Assembly (NCBI GenBank): GCA_013540605.1
Contig: JABVCK010000005.1
Span: forward strand, 62,001 to 126,000
Direction: 5' to 3'
Origin: Bacillota bacterium
GTDB taxonomy: Bacteria; Bacillota; Clostridia; Ch29
Length of the DNA: 64,000 nucleotides
Shown: in pieces, positions 7,961-16,942 of the stretch
Layout of the letters: each line of letters opens with the position of its first letter
Position numbering within the stretch: the stretch's first letter is position 1
Translations under genes and position numbers: made by a program
The notes under the pieces: generated by a model
Databases searched by the model: none
What the model was told of the DNA's origin: nothing
Seen by the model: the letters and a program-made list of their open reading frames with translations, nothing else

Positions 7961-8826
7961 ATGGGTAAAAAGACAAATATCATATCGGTGCAAGATATTT
8001 CAATTACAATAGCCTCATTTAATGAGGATGACTATATTTGTATAACGGATATGGCAAAAGCCAAAGGAGGAGAATCAAGAGCTGCGGATATTATAAAGAA
8101 CTGGATTCGGAATCGATCTACACTTGAATTTTTGGGAACATGGGAGACCTTATATAACCCGGATTTTAAAGTGGTCGAATTCGACCACTTTAAAATGCAG
8201 GCAGGTTTGCCGACCTTTACTTTAAGTGCAAAGCAGTGGATTGAAGAAACAAATGCTATCGGCATTTATGTGCAGGCCGGTAGATATGGCGCAACATATG
8301 CCCACAAAGATATTGCTTTTGAGTTTGGTTCAGCTATAGCCCAGTTTTTAAGCTGTATCTCATTAAAGAATATCAAAGACTTAAAGATATTGAAAATGAT
8401 CAGGCAAAGCTGGAATGGAATGCAAAGCGCTTTTTGTCAAAAGCAAATTATTTAATACACACAGATGCTGTTAAGAATTATGTGTTACCCAAAAGTGATT
8501 ACACCAAACAAACCGAATGGCTTGCCTATGCCGATGAAGCGGATCTGCTTAATGTCGCTTTATTTGGGTTTACAGCGAGACAATGGCGAGAAGCAAATCC
8601 TGAACTGGCTAAGAAAAATAATGTGCGGGATTTTGCAACTATAAATGAATTAACAGTATTATCCAATTTAGAAACACATAATGCGGAACTTATTAAAAGC
8701 GGTAAGGATAAGCAGGAGCGTTTCAAAATTTTGCTTGGAATTGCAAAGTACCAGCTTTCTGTTTTGGACGAAGCAGAAAAAATGAAAGCTGTAAAAAGTT
8801 TGCCAGATGACATAGACAAGGGGTGA
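7961..8826 (+). pseudogene. KilA-N domain protein, frameshifted
   Basis: The first frame (7961-8455) encodes a KilA-N domain: YICITDMAKAKGG, IIKNWIRNRSTLEFLGTWETLYNP, and AKQWIEETNAIGIYVQAGRYGATYAHKDIAFEFGSAI. Then the coding signal jumps to another frame (FKLYLIKEYQRLKDIEND, NAKRFLSKANY), which continues to 8826. The shift lies near 8335-8347, where one base appears to be missing relative to an uninterrupted reading. Repaired, the protein would be about 288 residues, as in phage and mobile-element KilA-N proteins that bind DNA. A 34-bp perfect palindrome lies inside the gene. Either the gene is inactive or the sequence carries an error. The 46-aa ORF follows at once. Confidence 0.8.
8163..8196. 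repeat. 34-bp perfect palindrome inside the KilA-N gene
   Basis: Arm ATTTTAAAGTGGTCGAA (8163-8179) is followed at once by its exact reverse complement (8180-8196), with no spacer or mismatch. It encodes part of the KilA-N protein (around FKVVEFDHFK). It could form a cruciform or RNA hairpin, or serve as a dimeric protein-binding site. Confidence 0.9.
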
Positions 8827-8831
8827 CCCTC

Positions 8832-8972
8832 ATGATGGACAATGAAGAATTAGCGAAGGAACACTTGAAATACACTATCGGGGTGTGCTTTTTCGAAGGC
8901 CTTGTTAAAGGCGGAAAGTTGTCATATGCAGAACTGGAGAAATCGTTTAGCGGATGGGGATTGATAGAATGA
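8832..8972 (+). CDS. Small 46-aa protein between KilA-N and SWIM genes
   Basis: An ORF of 46 codons starting at ATG 8832, preceded by an AAGGGGTGA ribosome binding site and ending in an ATGA overlap with the SWIM protein start at 8969. The product begins MMDNEELAKEHLKYTIG and ends with a YAELEKSF helix. Its length, a G-G-K-L-S turn and predicted helices resemble small helical proteins of mobile elements. I do not recognise the family. The tight spacing on both sides argues that it is real and translated together with its neighbours. Confidence 0.6.
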   Translation: MMDNEELAKEHLKYTIGVCFFEGLVKGGKLSYAELEKSFSGWGLIE

Positions 8973-10693
8973 ATCTTAACAACTTTGAAAGCTACATCGA
9001 TAAAAAGATACTTGCAAGAGGCTATGACTATTACGAAAATGACTATGTAATATCAGTGGAAGAAACAGAGGACAACGTATATGAGGCAGAAGTTGAAGGC
9101 ACTGAGCTATACACTGTGGAAGTTGAACTTGATGACAAGGCGAACATAGTAGACACTCAATGCGATTGCCCTTATGATATGGGAGAATATTGCAAGCATC
9201 AGGTAGCAGTATTTCTTGCTTTACGGGATATGAAAAATAATTTACCCGGTGGAAACAGCCATTTCCCCCAAAATAGGACAGACTTAGAAGCAGTTCTTAA
9301 GTCCCCAGCTCAAAAGAAAAGAAAAGCACCTGATATTGAGAAAATACTTTCTGAGAGAACTAAAGATGAGCTTGTTGAATTTCTTTTGGATATTGCATCT
9401 GAGTATGAAGAAATCAAGCAGCGTATAGAATTGAATTTTGACGATGGAAATGATGAGGACGAAATAAGAAAATCTATTGAGCTTATTCGCACCTTTATCA
9501 GAAACAATTCGGATTGTCATGGTTTTGTAGCCTACGGAGATACCTATGAGGCAGCCAAGGGTGCTGATTTGGTGTTGGAAAAGGCCCGTTCTGCTTTTGA
9601 AAAGAATAAAACCATGCATGCTTTAGACCTTGCCCTTTGCGTAATACATGAGATGATGGATTTACTTGAGGGTGCAGATGATTCTGACGGTGTAGTCGGA
9701 GGAGTAATTGAAGAAAGCTTTGCTTTTATTAGTGAAATTATTGAGGATGAAGGATTAAGTTCGGTTGATAAAGAAAGCATTTTCAATAAGCTGGTGGAAG
9801 AAGCATCTAATAGACGATATGAAGGTTGGACTGATTGGAGGCTGGATCTTCTTGGCAGCTGTTCAGAGCTTGCAGACACTCCGATTTTACGAAATAAACT
9901 GGAAAAGCATTTGGCTTCAATGATCAGAAATGAAAAAGGAGATTCATGGAGCAGCAGCTACTTTGCAGAAAGAGCTAATTTAATCAGATACCACATGATT
10001 GAACAGTATGACGGGCAGAAAAAGGCGCAGGAATTTATTGAGCAAAATCTTCAATACTCCAACTTCAGGAAAATGGCAATAGAAAGTGCAATGAGGGAAA
10101 AGGATTATGACTCCGTAATAAAGCTTACACTTGATGGAGAAGAGAAGGATAAAGATAAGCGCGGATTGGTAGATCAGTGGAAGAAATACCGGTACAAAGC
10201 ATTTCAGCTTTCTGGTAAGCTTGATGAACAGCGAGGAATTGCAATGGAGTTTATTCTGGATGGAAGTTTTGAATATTACAAGGAATTGAAAAGTACATAT
10301 GATTCAAGTGAGTGGCTCTCTGTTTACCCCAAGATCATTTTTCTGTTGGAAAATCAGAAGAAAACATATAATGATGTATATACCCGTATTCTCATAGAGG
10401 AAGGGGAAAAACAAAAGCTTCTTGAGTATGTTAAAGGAAGACCATCAGCAGTAGAGAATTTTTACAAGCAACTTATTCCTGAATTCAAAGAAGAGGTTTA
10501 CACGCTGTTTCTGCAATATATTGAGCAGACTGCTATAAGGGCGAGCAACAGGAAAGATTATCAGCGGGTATGCGCTATTATCCGGAATCTGAAAAAAGCA
10601 GGTGGGAAAGAGCAGGCATTGGAAATCAGACAGAAGCTTTTTAACAAATATGCAAATAGACCTGCGTTCAGAGATGAATTATCAAGAGTATAG
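8969..10693 (+). CDS. SWIM zinc-finger domain protein
   Basis: I choose ATG 8969, which overlaps the previous stop (ATGA) and has GGGGA eight bases upstream; an in-frame ATG at 8954 is also possible. The 574-residue protein carries a SWIM zinc finger near residues 50-85, with the CxC...CxH ligands visible as QCDCPYDMGEYCKHQ. It is otherwise an acidic, helix-rich protein (DIEKILSERTKDELVEFLLDIASEYEE) without a recognisable catalytic domain. SWIM domains bind DNA or proteins, and some bacterial ones accompany SNF2-type helicases. No helicase is present here. Codon use and composition are more AT-rich than in the core genes. Function unknown. Confidence 0.8.
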   Translation: MNLNNFESYIDKKILARGYDYYENDYVISVEETEDNVYEAEVEGTELYTVEVELDDKANIVDTQCDCPYDMGEYCKHQVAVFLALRDMKNNLPGGNSHFPQNRTDLEAVLKSPAQKKRKAPDIEKILSERTKDELVEFLLDIASEYEEIKQRIELNFDDGNDEDEIRKSIELIRTFIRNNSDCHGFVAYGDTYEAAKGADLVLEKARSAFEKNKTMHALDLALCVIHEMMDLLEGADDSDGVVGGVIEESFAFISEIIEDEGLSSVDKESIFNKLVEEASNRRYEGWTDWRLDLLGSCSELADTPILRNKLEKHLASMIRNEKGDSWSSSYFAERANLIRYHMIEQYDGQKKAQEFIEQNLQYSNFRKMAIESAMREKDYDSVIKLTLDGEEKDKDKRGLVDQWKKYRYKAFQLSGKLDEQRGIAMEFILDGSFEYYKELKSTYDSSEWLSVYPKIIFLLENQKKTYNDVYTRILIEEGEKQKLLEYVKGRPSAVENFYKQLIPEFKEEVYTLFLQYIEQTAIRASNRKDYQRVCAIIRNLKKAGGKEQALEIRQKLFNKYANRPAFRDELSRV

Positions 10694-11096
10694 AAATAGT
10701 TTGGATTTGGACTCCCGACCAACTGATTCTACCTCTGTGGAGGATGCGCCTATTTGGAAGCGAGAGGCGAGAAACGGGAAACCAGAATAAAAACAAAAGA
10801 ATGAGAGTGATATTATAGGGGTTATTAAAGCTAACCCCTTCACCGCAAAAGTCTATCCCCTTTTCAGTTGCACAATTTCTCATTGCACAATTTTCTTTAC
10901 AGAAAAAAAATAGTTTTTCAGACCGGCAACCATAACATTCTAATTCTTCAACTGGGCGATTAAAAAGTTTTGCTCTCTCTTTAAGCTTCTCTGGATCTTC
11001 CTTAGTTCCAATGAAATAAGTACACGAAGGACAAAACAAACCACAAACAGCAGCATGCCGTTTATCTGGAGTACACGAACGCAATTGTTTTTTCAT
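10668..11096 (-). pseudogene. Cysteine-rich DUF3795-like protein, C-terminally truncated or frameshifted
   Basis: AGGAGG lies eight bases before ATG 11096. The first ~90 residues show a DUF3795-like cysteine pattern: AAVCGLFCPSCTYFIGT, LECYGCRSEKLFFFCKENCAMRNCATEKGIDFCGE. After FCGE, where family members usually continue with another cysteine-containing segment, the frame runs through a hairpin (10817-10839) into a hydrophobic, non-homologous tail and overlaps the SWIM gene by 26 bases. I read the last ~55 codons as read-through after loss of the native 3' end. Function of the family: putative metal-binding, unknown. Confidence 0.6.
10817..10839. terminator. Hairpin at the broken end of the DUF3795-like gene
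   Basis: AGGGGTTA (10817-10824) pairs perfectly with TAACCCCT (10832-10839). It lies exactly where homology of the DUF3795-like protein stops, and only a short T-rich tract follows. It may be an old terminator brought into frame by a deletion. Confidence 0.4.
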
Positions 11097-11164
11097 TATA
11101 TTTTCCTCCTCAATCATTTTCTATTAGTTAGACAACTGGGGAAGGAAAAGGTTACAACAATTTT

Positions 11165-11550
11165 TCAGGAAAGTATTTGCCATTCTTTTTTCTTAATTCC
11201 TTCTCGGATCCTCTCTGCTAACGCTTGATCGGCAGAATCCGGATAAAGTGTCTGGTACAGCTCTTTAAGATTTTTAAGTGTCTTGGCTTCCTGTAGCGTA
11301 AGAATGTTTACCGCCTGTTTTTTAACAAAGGTTTCCTCTTTGGTAATCCATCCCTGCTTCAAAGCAAAACGCACCCATTGTTCACATTTGCAGGGATTAG
11401 ATTTATTAATCAAACTGCATCTGTCATTCATATACCCAAACCACTTCTGCTTATCCCCAATATGCTTTCTATATCTTGATAGCTTAGGAGTCTATCTAGC
11501 TCATAGGCTTCCCAGACCAGTTGATGTATCTTCATCTTCGAAATAGTGGA
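11165..11550 (-). pseudogene. Remnant of an ECF-type RNA polymerase sigma factor
   Basis: The ORF 11165-11431 (88 aa) starts with NDRCSLINKSNPCKCEQWVRF, a pattern found at the very C-terminus of clostridial ECF-type sigma factors, past region 4. Immediately upstream on the same strand, 11428-11550, a frame ending in TGA encodes ELDRLLSYQDIESILGIS, which resembles the first helices of a sigma region 4 helix-turn-helix. The recognition helix and the arginine-rich linker expected between the two are missing, and no region 2 is found. The element is probably a deleted sigma gene with no function. Confidence 0.5.
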
Positions 11551-11782
11551 GGACTTTGCAAAAAACAGGTTTATCCCATTGATGATGAAGTTAAACAGAC
11601 AGACATGCTGCCCTATACGGGTAATAACGAACGCCTGTTTAAACAGATGGCTACGCTCTTTTTCTATGGTCTGCTCGGAAGACCCGAAGACGGACCACGG
11701 CGCCGGACAGACTAGGCAAAGCGTGCGTCGATTCCCACGCTGAAAATTGCTTTTATCCCAAGCCTGAAAGGGCCGGGGGAAA
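11551..11782. other. Unassigned segment downstream of the accessory region
   Basis: No credible gene is seen between the sigma remnant and the permease gene. Two short overlapping ORFs on the plus strand lack a ribosome binding site or any motif I recognise. This may mark the right edge of the accessory region. Confidence 0.3.
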
Positions 11783-12922
11783 CTAACGGATAAGGGTAAA
11801 ATATATGATAATAGTAAATATGCATAAACTAACGAGATTGTACGCGCTGAATCTAAGCAGATATGCTTTGCCTGAATGCGGATCTTCTTTAATAAACAAT
11901 TTGTAGGATATTACGCTTGCAAGAGAGGCTATGAGCGTACCCATTCCTCCTATGTTGACTCCCAGGAGCAGTTCTTTCCAATGGGGCGTAAACCTGGAAA
12001 GGAATATGGAGCAGGGTACGTTGCTGATGAACTGGCTTAATGCAATTGAGCTGAAGAAGGTATGAATACCGCTGTCCAACGACTGCTTCATGTAGCTGCT
12101 GACAAGGGGGACAGCTGATACGTTTCCAATAAAAACAAAGAAGCCGACAAAGGTGATTAATAAAGAATAATCCACTTTGGAAAACAGCTTTTTATTAATG
12201 ATAATAGTTGCTGCCAGGATAAGAATAAATACTGCTTTATAACTGATGACTTCAAATATCGACATTACGACTGCAGCAAACAAAGCTGCCCAGACAGAGG
12301 TTTTTATCCTGTCGTCTACTTTGACAGGGTCTAGGTTCAAGCTCAATCTCACACTATGATTTCTACGGTTTAGGAGAACCAGCCATGCTAGTCCTAATAG
12401 GGGAAACAAAGAGACCGATGCGAAGAAATGTGATGCAGCGAGTTTGTAGTATGAAAAAATGAAAAGGTTTTGGGGATTCCCCATTGGAGTTAGACTGCTT
12501 CCTATATTAGCGGCGAGGGTTTGGAGCACAACAGTATCAATCATGTTAATACCGGATTTATTGCCAATGATCAATGCTAAAGGAACGAACGTAATCAACG
12601 CTACGTCGTTGGTGATGAGCATTGAAGCAAAGAAACTCAATAATATAAGCAGCAAAGAAACTTTGCGGCTGTCTGTGCACCTGTTAAGTATGGAGACAGC
12701 GAATTTGTCCAATAGATGAAGCTCATCAAAGGCCTTTATCACTATCATAAGGTTGAATAGACAAATTAATACCTTAAAATCAATGTAACTTATGCTAGGC
12801 GGTGAGAAAAAGCAGCTTATTAATGCCAGTATCAGCGATAAAGTAAAAACCGCATCCTTTTTCAAGGCTGCATAAACAGATACTAACAGGCTGTTTTTCG
12901 TTCTGACTGTTTGTGTAGACAT
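11783..12922 (-). CDS. ArsB/NhaD/SLC13-type membrane permease
   Basis: 379 residues with about ten hydrophobic segments over the whole length. Three motifs place it in the ion-transporter superfamily that includes ArsB, NhaD and SLC13 carriers: TNDVALITFVPLAL near residues 104-117, NIGSSLTPMGNPQNLFIF near 138-155, and SQFISNVPCSIFLSRF in the second half. The two related motifs reflect the internal inverted repeat of the fold. The substrate (arsenite, dicarboxylate, sulfate or sodium/proton exchange) cannot be decided. No arsR or arsC lies nearby, which makes arsenic resistance less likely. It stands alone between the accessory region and csp. Confidence 0.8.
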   Translation of the reverse strand: MSTQTVRTKNSLLVSVYAALKKDAVFTLSLILALISCFFSPPSISYIDFKVLICLFNLMIVIKAFDELHLLDKFAVSILNRCTDSRKVSLLLILLSFFASMLITNDVALITFVPLALIIGNKSGINMIDTVVLQTLAANIGSSLTPMGNPQNLFIFSYYKLAASHFFASVSLFPLLGLAWLVLLNRRNHSVRLSLNLDPVKVDDRIKTSVWAALFAAVVMSIFEVISYKAVFILILAATIIINKKLFSKVDYSLLITFVGFFVFIGNVSAVPLVSSYMKQSLDSGIHTFFSSIALSQFISNVPCSIFLSRFTPHWKELLLGVNIGGMGTLIASLASVISYKLFIKEDPHSGKAYLLRFSAYNLVSLCIFTIIIYFTLIR

Positions 12923-13299
12923 ATATACCTCACCTATTTTAAAAACTGCATCTGTTATTATAGCACGTCGGTTTCACGGATACAATTGCGTCATACCAGC
13001 AGATACGCTTTGTTGGAGTAACTTTCATGCAACTGAATACGCATTTCCAAAAACGGTTACAATATATGATAGCACAGGGATTTCTTAATGGAAAAGAATA
13101 AATACATCTGTTTGATAGTAACGGTAAGATTTTTACTAAATATTGCTTGCAATAAAGTCCTTTGTGTGATAGTGTAATACAGAGCGTTAAAAAGTCGTAA
13201 GAAACGGAAAGTATCTTTAGGCCTCTTATCGGAGTTGCACGGAAGGTGTTTGATGTTATTCGGCTTTTTGATTAAATTAGTTTTAAGGAGGCCTGCATA
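12923..13299 (+). promoter_or_regulatory. Upstream region of csp
   Basis: A 377-bp gap between the divergent permease gene and csp. Cold-shock genes usually carry a long structured 5' leader that acts as an RNA thermometer, and the gap is long enough for one. I cannot fix a promoter or fold by eye. The ribosome binding site AAGGAGG lies directly before the csp start. Confidence 0.4.
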
Positions 13300-13497
13300 A
13301 TGCAAGGTAAAGTAAAATGGTTCAATGCTGAGAAAGGTTACGGATTTATTGAAGCTAAAGAGGGTGGAGATGTATTCGTGCATTTCTCTGCAATCCAGGG
13401 AGATGGATTTAAGACATTGGAAGAAGGCCAGAACGTGGAATTTGATATCGTTGATGGTCAGCGTGGTCCTCAGGCGGCCAACGTTGTTCGCCGGTAA
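13300..13497 (+). CDS. csp: Cold-shock protein (CspA family)
   Basis: A 65-residue single-domain cold-shock protein, the normal size. Both RNA-binding motifs are intact: RNP1 as KGYGFIE near residues 13-19 and RNP2 as VFVHF near 26-30, plus the conserved start [10 protein letters not shown]. Csp proteins bind single-stranded RNA and keep it unfolded at low temperature. AAGGAGG lies upstream of the ATG. The next gene, 136 bp downstream, is a DEAD-box RNA helicase, another common cold-response protein, so joint control is likely although a hairpin lies between them. Confidence 0.95.
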   Translation: MQGKVKWFNAEKGYGFIEAKEGGDVFVHFSAIQGDGFKTLEEGQNVEFDIVDGQRGPQAANVVRR

Positions 13498-13521
13498 GAA
13501 TACTCAAATTATCGCGAGAAC

Positions 13522-13549
13522 AGGCATTTCCGGGTTTGCGGGAATGCCT
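13522..13549 (+). terminator. Hairpin after csp, possible attenuator
   Basis: AGGCATT (13522-13528) pairs with AATGCCT (13543-13549); CC and GG extend the stem past one bulged T. Only a weak T-rich tail (TTATT) follows, so it may be partial, allowing read-through into the helicase gene. Confidence 0.5.
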
Positions 13550-13633
13550 TTATTCATGTGCTACTGTAAGGAGTAATAAACTGCTCGAGAAAAACAAATC
13601 ATAAAAGCAAAAAGGAAAAGGAGATAAGTATTA

Positions 13634-15055
13634 ATGAAAACTTTTAACGATATGGGATTAAGCCAATTGGTAATCAAGGCAGCCGATTATATGGGGTTTG
13701 AAGAAGCCACTCCCATACAGGAGAAGACCATACCGATGGTAATGGCCGGCCAGGATGTCATAGGACAGGCCCAAACGGGGACGGGCAAAACGGCAGCCTT
13801 TGGCATCCCTTTGGTGGAAAAAATAGAAGCCGGTTCACAAAGCATAGAGGGTCTTGTGATTACCCCCACGAGGGAGTTAGCTGTTCAGGTGGCGGAAGAA
13901 ATCAACAGGATCGGACAGTTTAAGGGAGTGCGTGCTTTGCCCATTTACGGGGGGCAGGATATAAATCGGCAGATAAAAGCCCTTAAGAATAAGCCCCAAA
14001 TCATTGTAGGAACCCCCGGGCGGTTAATGGACCATATGAGGCGAAAAACAGTAAAACTGCACCGGGTGGGAATGGTTGTCCTCGATGAGGCCGATGAGAT
14101 GCTGAATATGGGTTTTATTGAGGATATTGAGACCATCCTTAAGGAAATCCCCGATGAAAGCCAGACGCTCCTTTTTTCCGCTACCATGCCTAAACCTATT
14201 CAAGAACTCGCAAGACGTTTTATGAACGAACCCGAGTTCATTAAGATAGAGGCAAGGGAGGTTACTGTCCCAAGCATCGACCAGAACTATATGGAAGTTC
14301 AAGAAAAACAAAAATTCGATGTTCTGTGCAGGCTGTTGGATATCCATTCGCCGGACCGCTGCATTGTTTTTGGAAGGACCAAAAGGCGGGTTGATGAGTT
14401 GTTTGAAGCTTTAAACAAGAGGGGATACCTCGCTGAAGGGATTCACGGGGACCTGACCCAGGCAAAGCGGGATAGCGTTATGCGCCGTTTCAGGGAAGGA
14501 ATAATTGAAGTGCTGGTAGCCACGGATGTGGCGGCCAGGGGCCTTGATATTAACGATGTGACTCACATATATAACTTCGATATTCCACAGGACCCGGAAG
14601 GTTATGTTCACCGTATAGGGCGGACCGGGCGGGCAGGCAAAACAGGTTTGGCAACAACCTTTGTAACGCCGCGGGAGATAAACCAGCTAAAGTTAATTGA
14701 GCGCATTATTAGAAGGAAGATTACCCGGAAACCCGTTCCTACGGTGAGTGAAGCTATTGAGGGACAGCAAAGGATTACGGTTGAACGACTTATGAAGGTG
14801 GTTGAGCAGGGGGATACCCTTAAGTATAAGGAGCTGGCCGAGACATTGCTGGAAGCCAATGATTCGGTTTCCCTGTTATCGGCGGCCCTGAAGATGTTAA
14901 CAAAGGAACCGGACAACTCGCCTGTAGACCTTACCCAGGAGGCTGTCCCCGGTCAAAGAAACAGGAAGAAGACCAGACAGGGAAAGCATAGCACCGGTGA
15001 GAAGCATGGAAATAAAAAGGCAAACAGGGGCAGGAATAATGTTAAAAATCACTGA
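13634..15055 (+). CDS. DEAD-box ATP-dependent RNA helicase (CshA/DeaD type)
   Basis: 473 residues with the full helicase core: a Q-motif region ([10 protein letters not shown]), motif [22 protein letters not shown], motif [25 protein letters not shown], and [11 protein letters not shown] basic C-terminal tail rich in K, R, N and G (about residues 440-473) probably increases RNA affinity. Such helicases unwind RNA in ribosome assembly and mRNA decay, and the position after csp suggests cold-related induction. GGAG lies upstream of the ATG. The gene converges with the TtcA-like gene, whose stop is 10 bases away. Confidence 0.93.
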   Translation: MKTFNDMGLSQLVIKAADYMGFEEATPIQEKTIPMVMAGQDVIGQAQTGTGKTAAFGIPLVEKIEAGSQSIEGLVITPTRELAVQVAEEINRIGQFKGVRALPIYGGQDINRQIKALKNKPQIIVGTPGRLMDHMRRKTVKLHRVGMVVLDEADEMLNMGFIEDIETILKEIPDESQTLLFSATMPKPIQELARRFMNEPEFIKIEAREVTVPSIDQNYMEVQEKQKFDVLCRLLDIHSPDRCIVFGRTKRRVDELFEALNKRGYLAEGIHGDLTQAKRDSVMRRFREGIIEVLVATDVAARGLDINDVTHIYNFDIPQDPEGYVHRIGRTGRAGKTGLATTFVTPREINQLKLIERIIRRKITRKPVPTVSEAIEGQQRITVERLMKVVEQGDTLKYKELAETLLEANDSVSLLSAALKMLTKEPDNSPVDLTQEAVPGQRNRKKTRQGKHSTGEKHGNKKANRGRNNVKNH

Positions 15056-15065
15056 AATCAGGTTT

Positions 15066-15845
15066 CTATCTTTCAGAATTCCAGAAATCATTCGCATCCA
15101 CGTTCTTTACTGCGTTTAGGAATTTGTACCTGATATCCGGATATTGTTCACTCAGACTGCTGACCAGTTGTTTCATCTCCTCCCTTTTCGTCCTTCGGTT
15201 TGCAGGACAGGGGTTATTGATTACCGGTATCCCTTTAGATTTTACTATTCTCTGTATACTCCTTTCCTCCAGGAACAGCATCGGACGGATTACCGTAATG
15301 TCCCGCCTGTCCAGGTAGGTCTTGGGCTGGAAAGTACCTATCCTTCCGTTGAATATTATGTTCATCAGGAAGGTTTCAAAGGCATCGTCCAGGTGATGTC
15401 CAAGGGCGGCTTTGTTGCACCTCAGGGACTTGGCAAGGTTGTACAGTGCTCCCCTGCGCATATTGGCACAAAGGGAGCAGGGGTTTTTTTCCTGCCGGAC
15501 ATCGAAAATTATCCTCCCTATCTGTGTATGTTTAACATGCAAACTGTTTCCGAGGCTTCTCACAAAGTCTTCAAGGGGAGAAATGTCCACATTTTCAAAT
15601 CCCAGGGTGAGACACAGGGGAACCAATTCAAAGCTCACGGGCAGCTGCTTTTGAAGGATGGATAGAATAAGAAAAAGGGTTGAACTATCCTTCCCACCCG
15701 AAAGTCCCACCGCGATTCGGTCACCATCTTCAATCATCCTGAACTCTGCCAGGGCTTTTTTGACGGGGGTAAGGAACCATTTGTTATCCGACTTTTTTAT
15801 CTCAATCACCGTAGCATTCTCCTCTATGGACAAATTGTTGTTCAA
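15066..15845 (-). CDS. TtcA-family tRNA 2-thiolation enzyme
   Basis: 259 residues of the PP-loop ATPase superfamily. The ATP-binding SGGKDS motif is at residues 49-54, followed by the TtcA-type CxxC (NPCSLCANMRRG) and a later cysteine in NNPCPANRR, together able to hold the [4Fe-4S] cluster used for sulfur transfer. LGHHLDDAFETFLMN is also characteristic. TtcA makes 2-thiocytidine-32 in tRNA in proteobacteria; clostridial members of this group may act on another tRNA position, so I leave the symbol open. It is transcribed toward the helicase gene and has no evident operon partner. Confidence 0.8.
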   Translation of the reverse strand: MNNNLSIEENATVIEIKKSDNKWFLTPVKKALAEFRMIEDGDRIAVGLSGGKDSSTLFLILSILQKQLPVSFELVPLCLTLGFENVDISPLEDFVRSLGNSLHVKHTQIGRIIFDVRQEKNPCSLCANMRRGALYNLAKSLRCNKAALGHHLDDAFETFLMNIIFNGRIGTFQPKTYLDRRDITVIRPMLFLEERSIQRIVKSKGIPVINNPCPANRRTKREEMKQLVSSLSEQYPDIRYKFLNAVKNVDANDFWNSER

Positions 15846-16064
15846 AAAAAGTATAAATGTATTTTATGCAATTAACAAGTGCGCATGTTGTATAATAAAT
15901 AATACTGGGGAAAGCAAGTGCACTAAAAATAGTTTGATAGGAATGCTTAAGAATGCAAATACCGCTTAATTAAAGGGATTAATGCCATCGGCGTAGAATA
16001 TTGCAGGGCAATAAAAATTGGGCTTATTTGATGAACACATAATAATTTAAAGGAGAGGTTTGGT

Positions 16065-16655
16065 TTGGACAGGCTAAGAATGGAGAAACAAATAGCTTTT
16101 ATTGAGGAAATTGACAGGGTGAAGCAAATATACAGGAGGACTATTCTTATGGATGGTTCCAGGAATGAAAATGACGCGGAGCATTCATGGCATCTTGCTG
16201 TAATGGCAGTTCTGCTTTCGGAATATGCGGGTGAAGAAATAGACCTGCTCAAGGTGGTTAAGATGGTTCTTATCCATGATATTGTGGAAATTGATGCAGG
16301 GGATACTTACTGCTATGATGAAGTAGGGTGTCTTGATAAGAGGGATAGGGAGGTAAGGGCGGCGGACAGGATATTTAACATCCTGCCGGACGACCAGGCA
16401 AGGGAATTCAGGGAGCTTTGGGAGGAGTTCGAAGAATGCAATACCCCTGAGGCGAAATTCGCAGCATCCCTTGACAGGTTTCAGCCCTTGCTCCACAACT
16501 ATAAGACACGCGGGCTAAGCTGGAAGAAGCATGGGATAACAAAAGGAAGGGTGATAGAGAGAAACTCCCTGATTTCTGAAGGAGCCCCCGACCTGTGGGA
16601 ATATGCCAGAGACATAATTGAAAAAGCGGTGGACAATCAATTCCTTAGGGAATAA
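16065..16655 (+). CDS. HD-domain hydrolase (YfbR/HDDC2-like, probable 5'-deoxynucleotidase)
   Basis: 196 residues starting at TTG 16065, chosen because AGGAGAGG lies six bases upstream; the in-frame ATG at 16080 is the alternative. The HD metal-binding set is visible as AEHSWHLAVMA (first His near residue 43), LIHDIVEIDAGD (His-Asp pair), and a final Asp in ASLDRFQPLLHN. Relatives of this size (YfbR, HDDC2) remove phosphate from deoxynucleoside monophosphates. The exact substrate cannot be read from sequence. It is monocistronic, between the TtcA-like gene and the rocD regulatory region. Confidence 0.85.
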   Translation: MDRLRMEKQIAFIEEIDRVKQIYRRTILMDGSRNENDAEHSWHLAVMAVLLSEYAGEEIDLLKVVKMVLIHDIVEIDAGDTYCYDEVGCLDKRDREVRAADRIFNILPDDQAREFRELWEEFEECNTPEAKFAASLDRFQPLLHNYKTRGLSWKKHGITKGRVIERNSLISEGAPDLWEYARDIIEKAVDNQFLRE

Positions 16656-16821
16656 TAGCGAGGTAAAATGATTATTGCTGAGGGGTATAATACAAAAAGG
16701 CAGGCAAACCGCCCTTGTCGGAAGGGAGGTCCCGGATTGAGAACCACAGCTTTTCTGTTTGTTAGGGACGGAATGGATTTGATTTCGGTGGCGTTGAACA
16801 GCTCCGAAGGGAGCGCAATTC
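16656..16821. other. Gap between the HD hydrolase and the rocD control region
   Basis: No gene is recognised. A small hairpin GCTCC/GGAGC lies at 16801-16814, just before the palindrome. The weak ORF 16668-16904 has no ribosome binding site or motif and runs across the palindrome. Confidence 0.4.
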
Positions 16822-16843
16822 TGATGCAAAATATTTTGCATCA
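16822..16843. promoter_or_regulatory. Probable RocR upstream activating sequence
   Basis: A perfect 22-bp palindrome with core ATGCAAAA-TA-TTTTGCAT. It resembles, as I recall it, the ATGCAAAA/TTTTGCAT inverted repeats bound by RocR upstream of arginine-catabolic genes in Bacillus subtilis. It lies about 135 bases before the predicted sigma-54 start, the normal distance for an enhancer-type site. Confidence 0.65.
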
Positions 16844-16942
16844 TATATATTTCTGTGGTCTTAGAAATCCTAAGCAAAGTGATATGATTAAGATGTTTGA
16901 ATGATCTTTTGAAAGAATGTCGGTAGATGTTGTCTACAAATC

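Noticed and set aside
11521..11743. Two overlapping plus-strand ORFs of about 65 codons
   Set aside because: No ribosome binding site, no family match, and partly antisense to the sigma remnant.
6800..12000. Right-hand attachment site matching the tRNA-Ala 3' end
   Set aside because: I found no second copy of the TTCGAATCCCCTTATCTCC segment in the accessory region.
15124..15665. Plus-strand ORFs of 64 to 173 codons opposite the TtcA-like gene
   Set aside because: They are antisense to a clear PP-loop enzyme and carry no motif or ribosome binding site.
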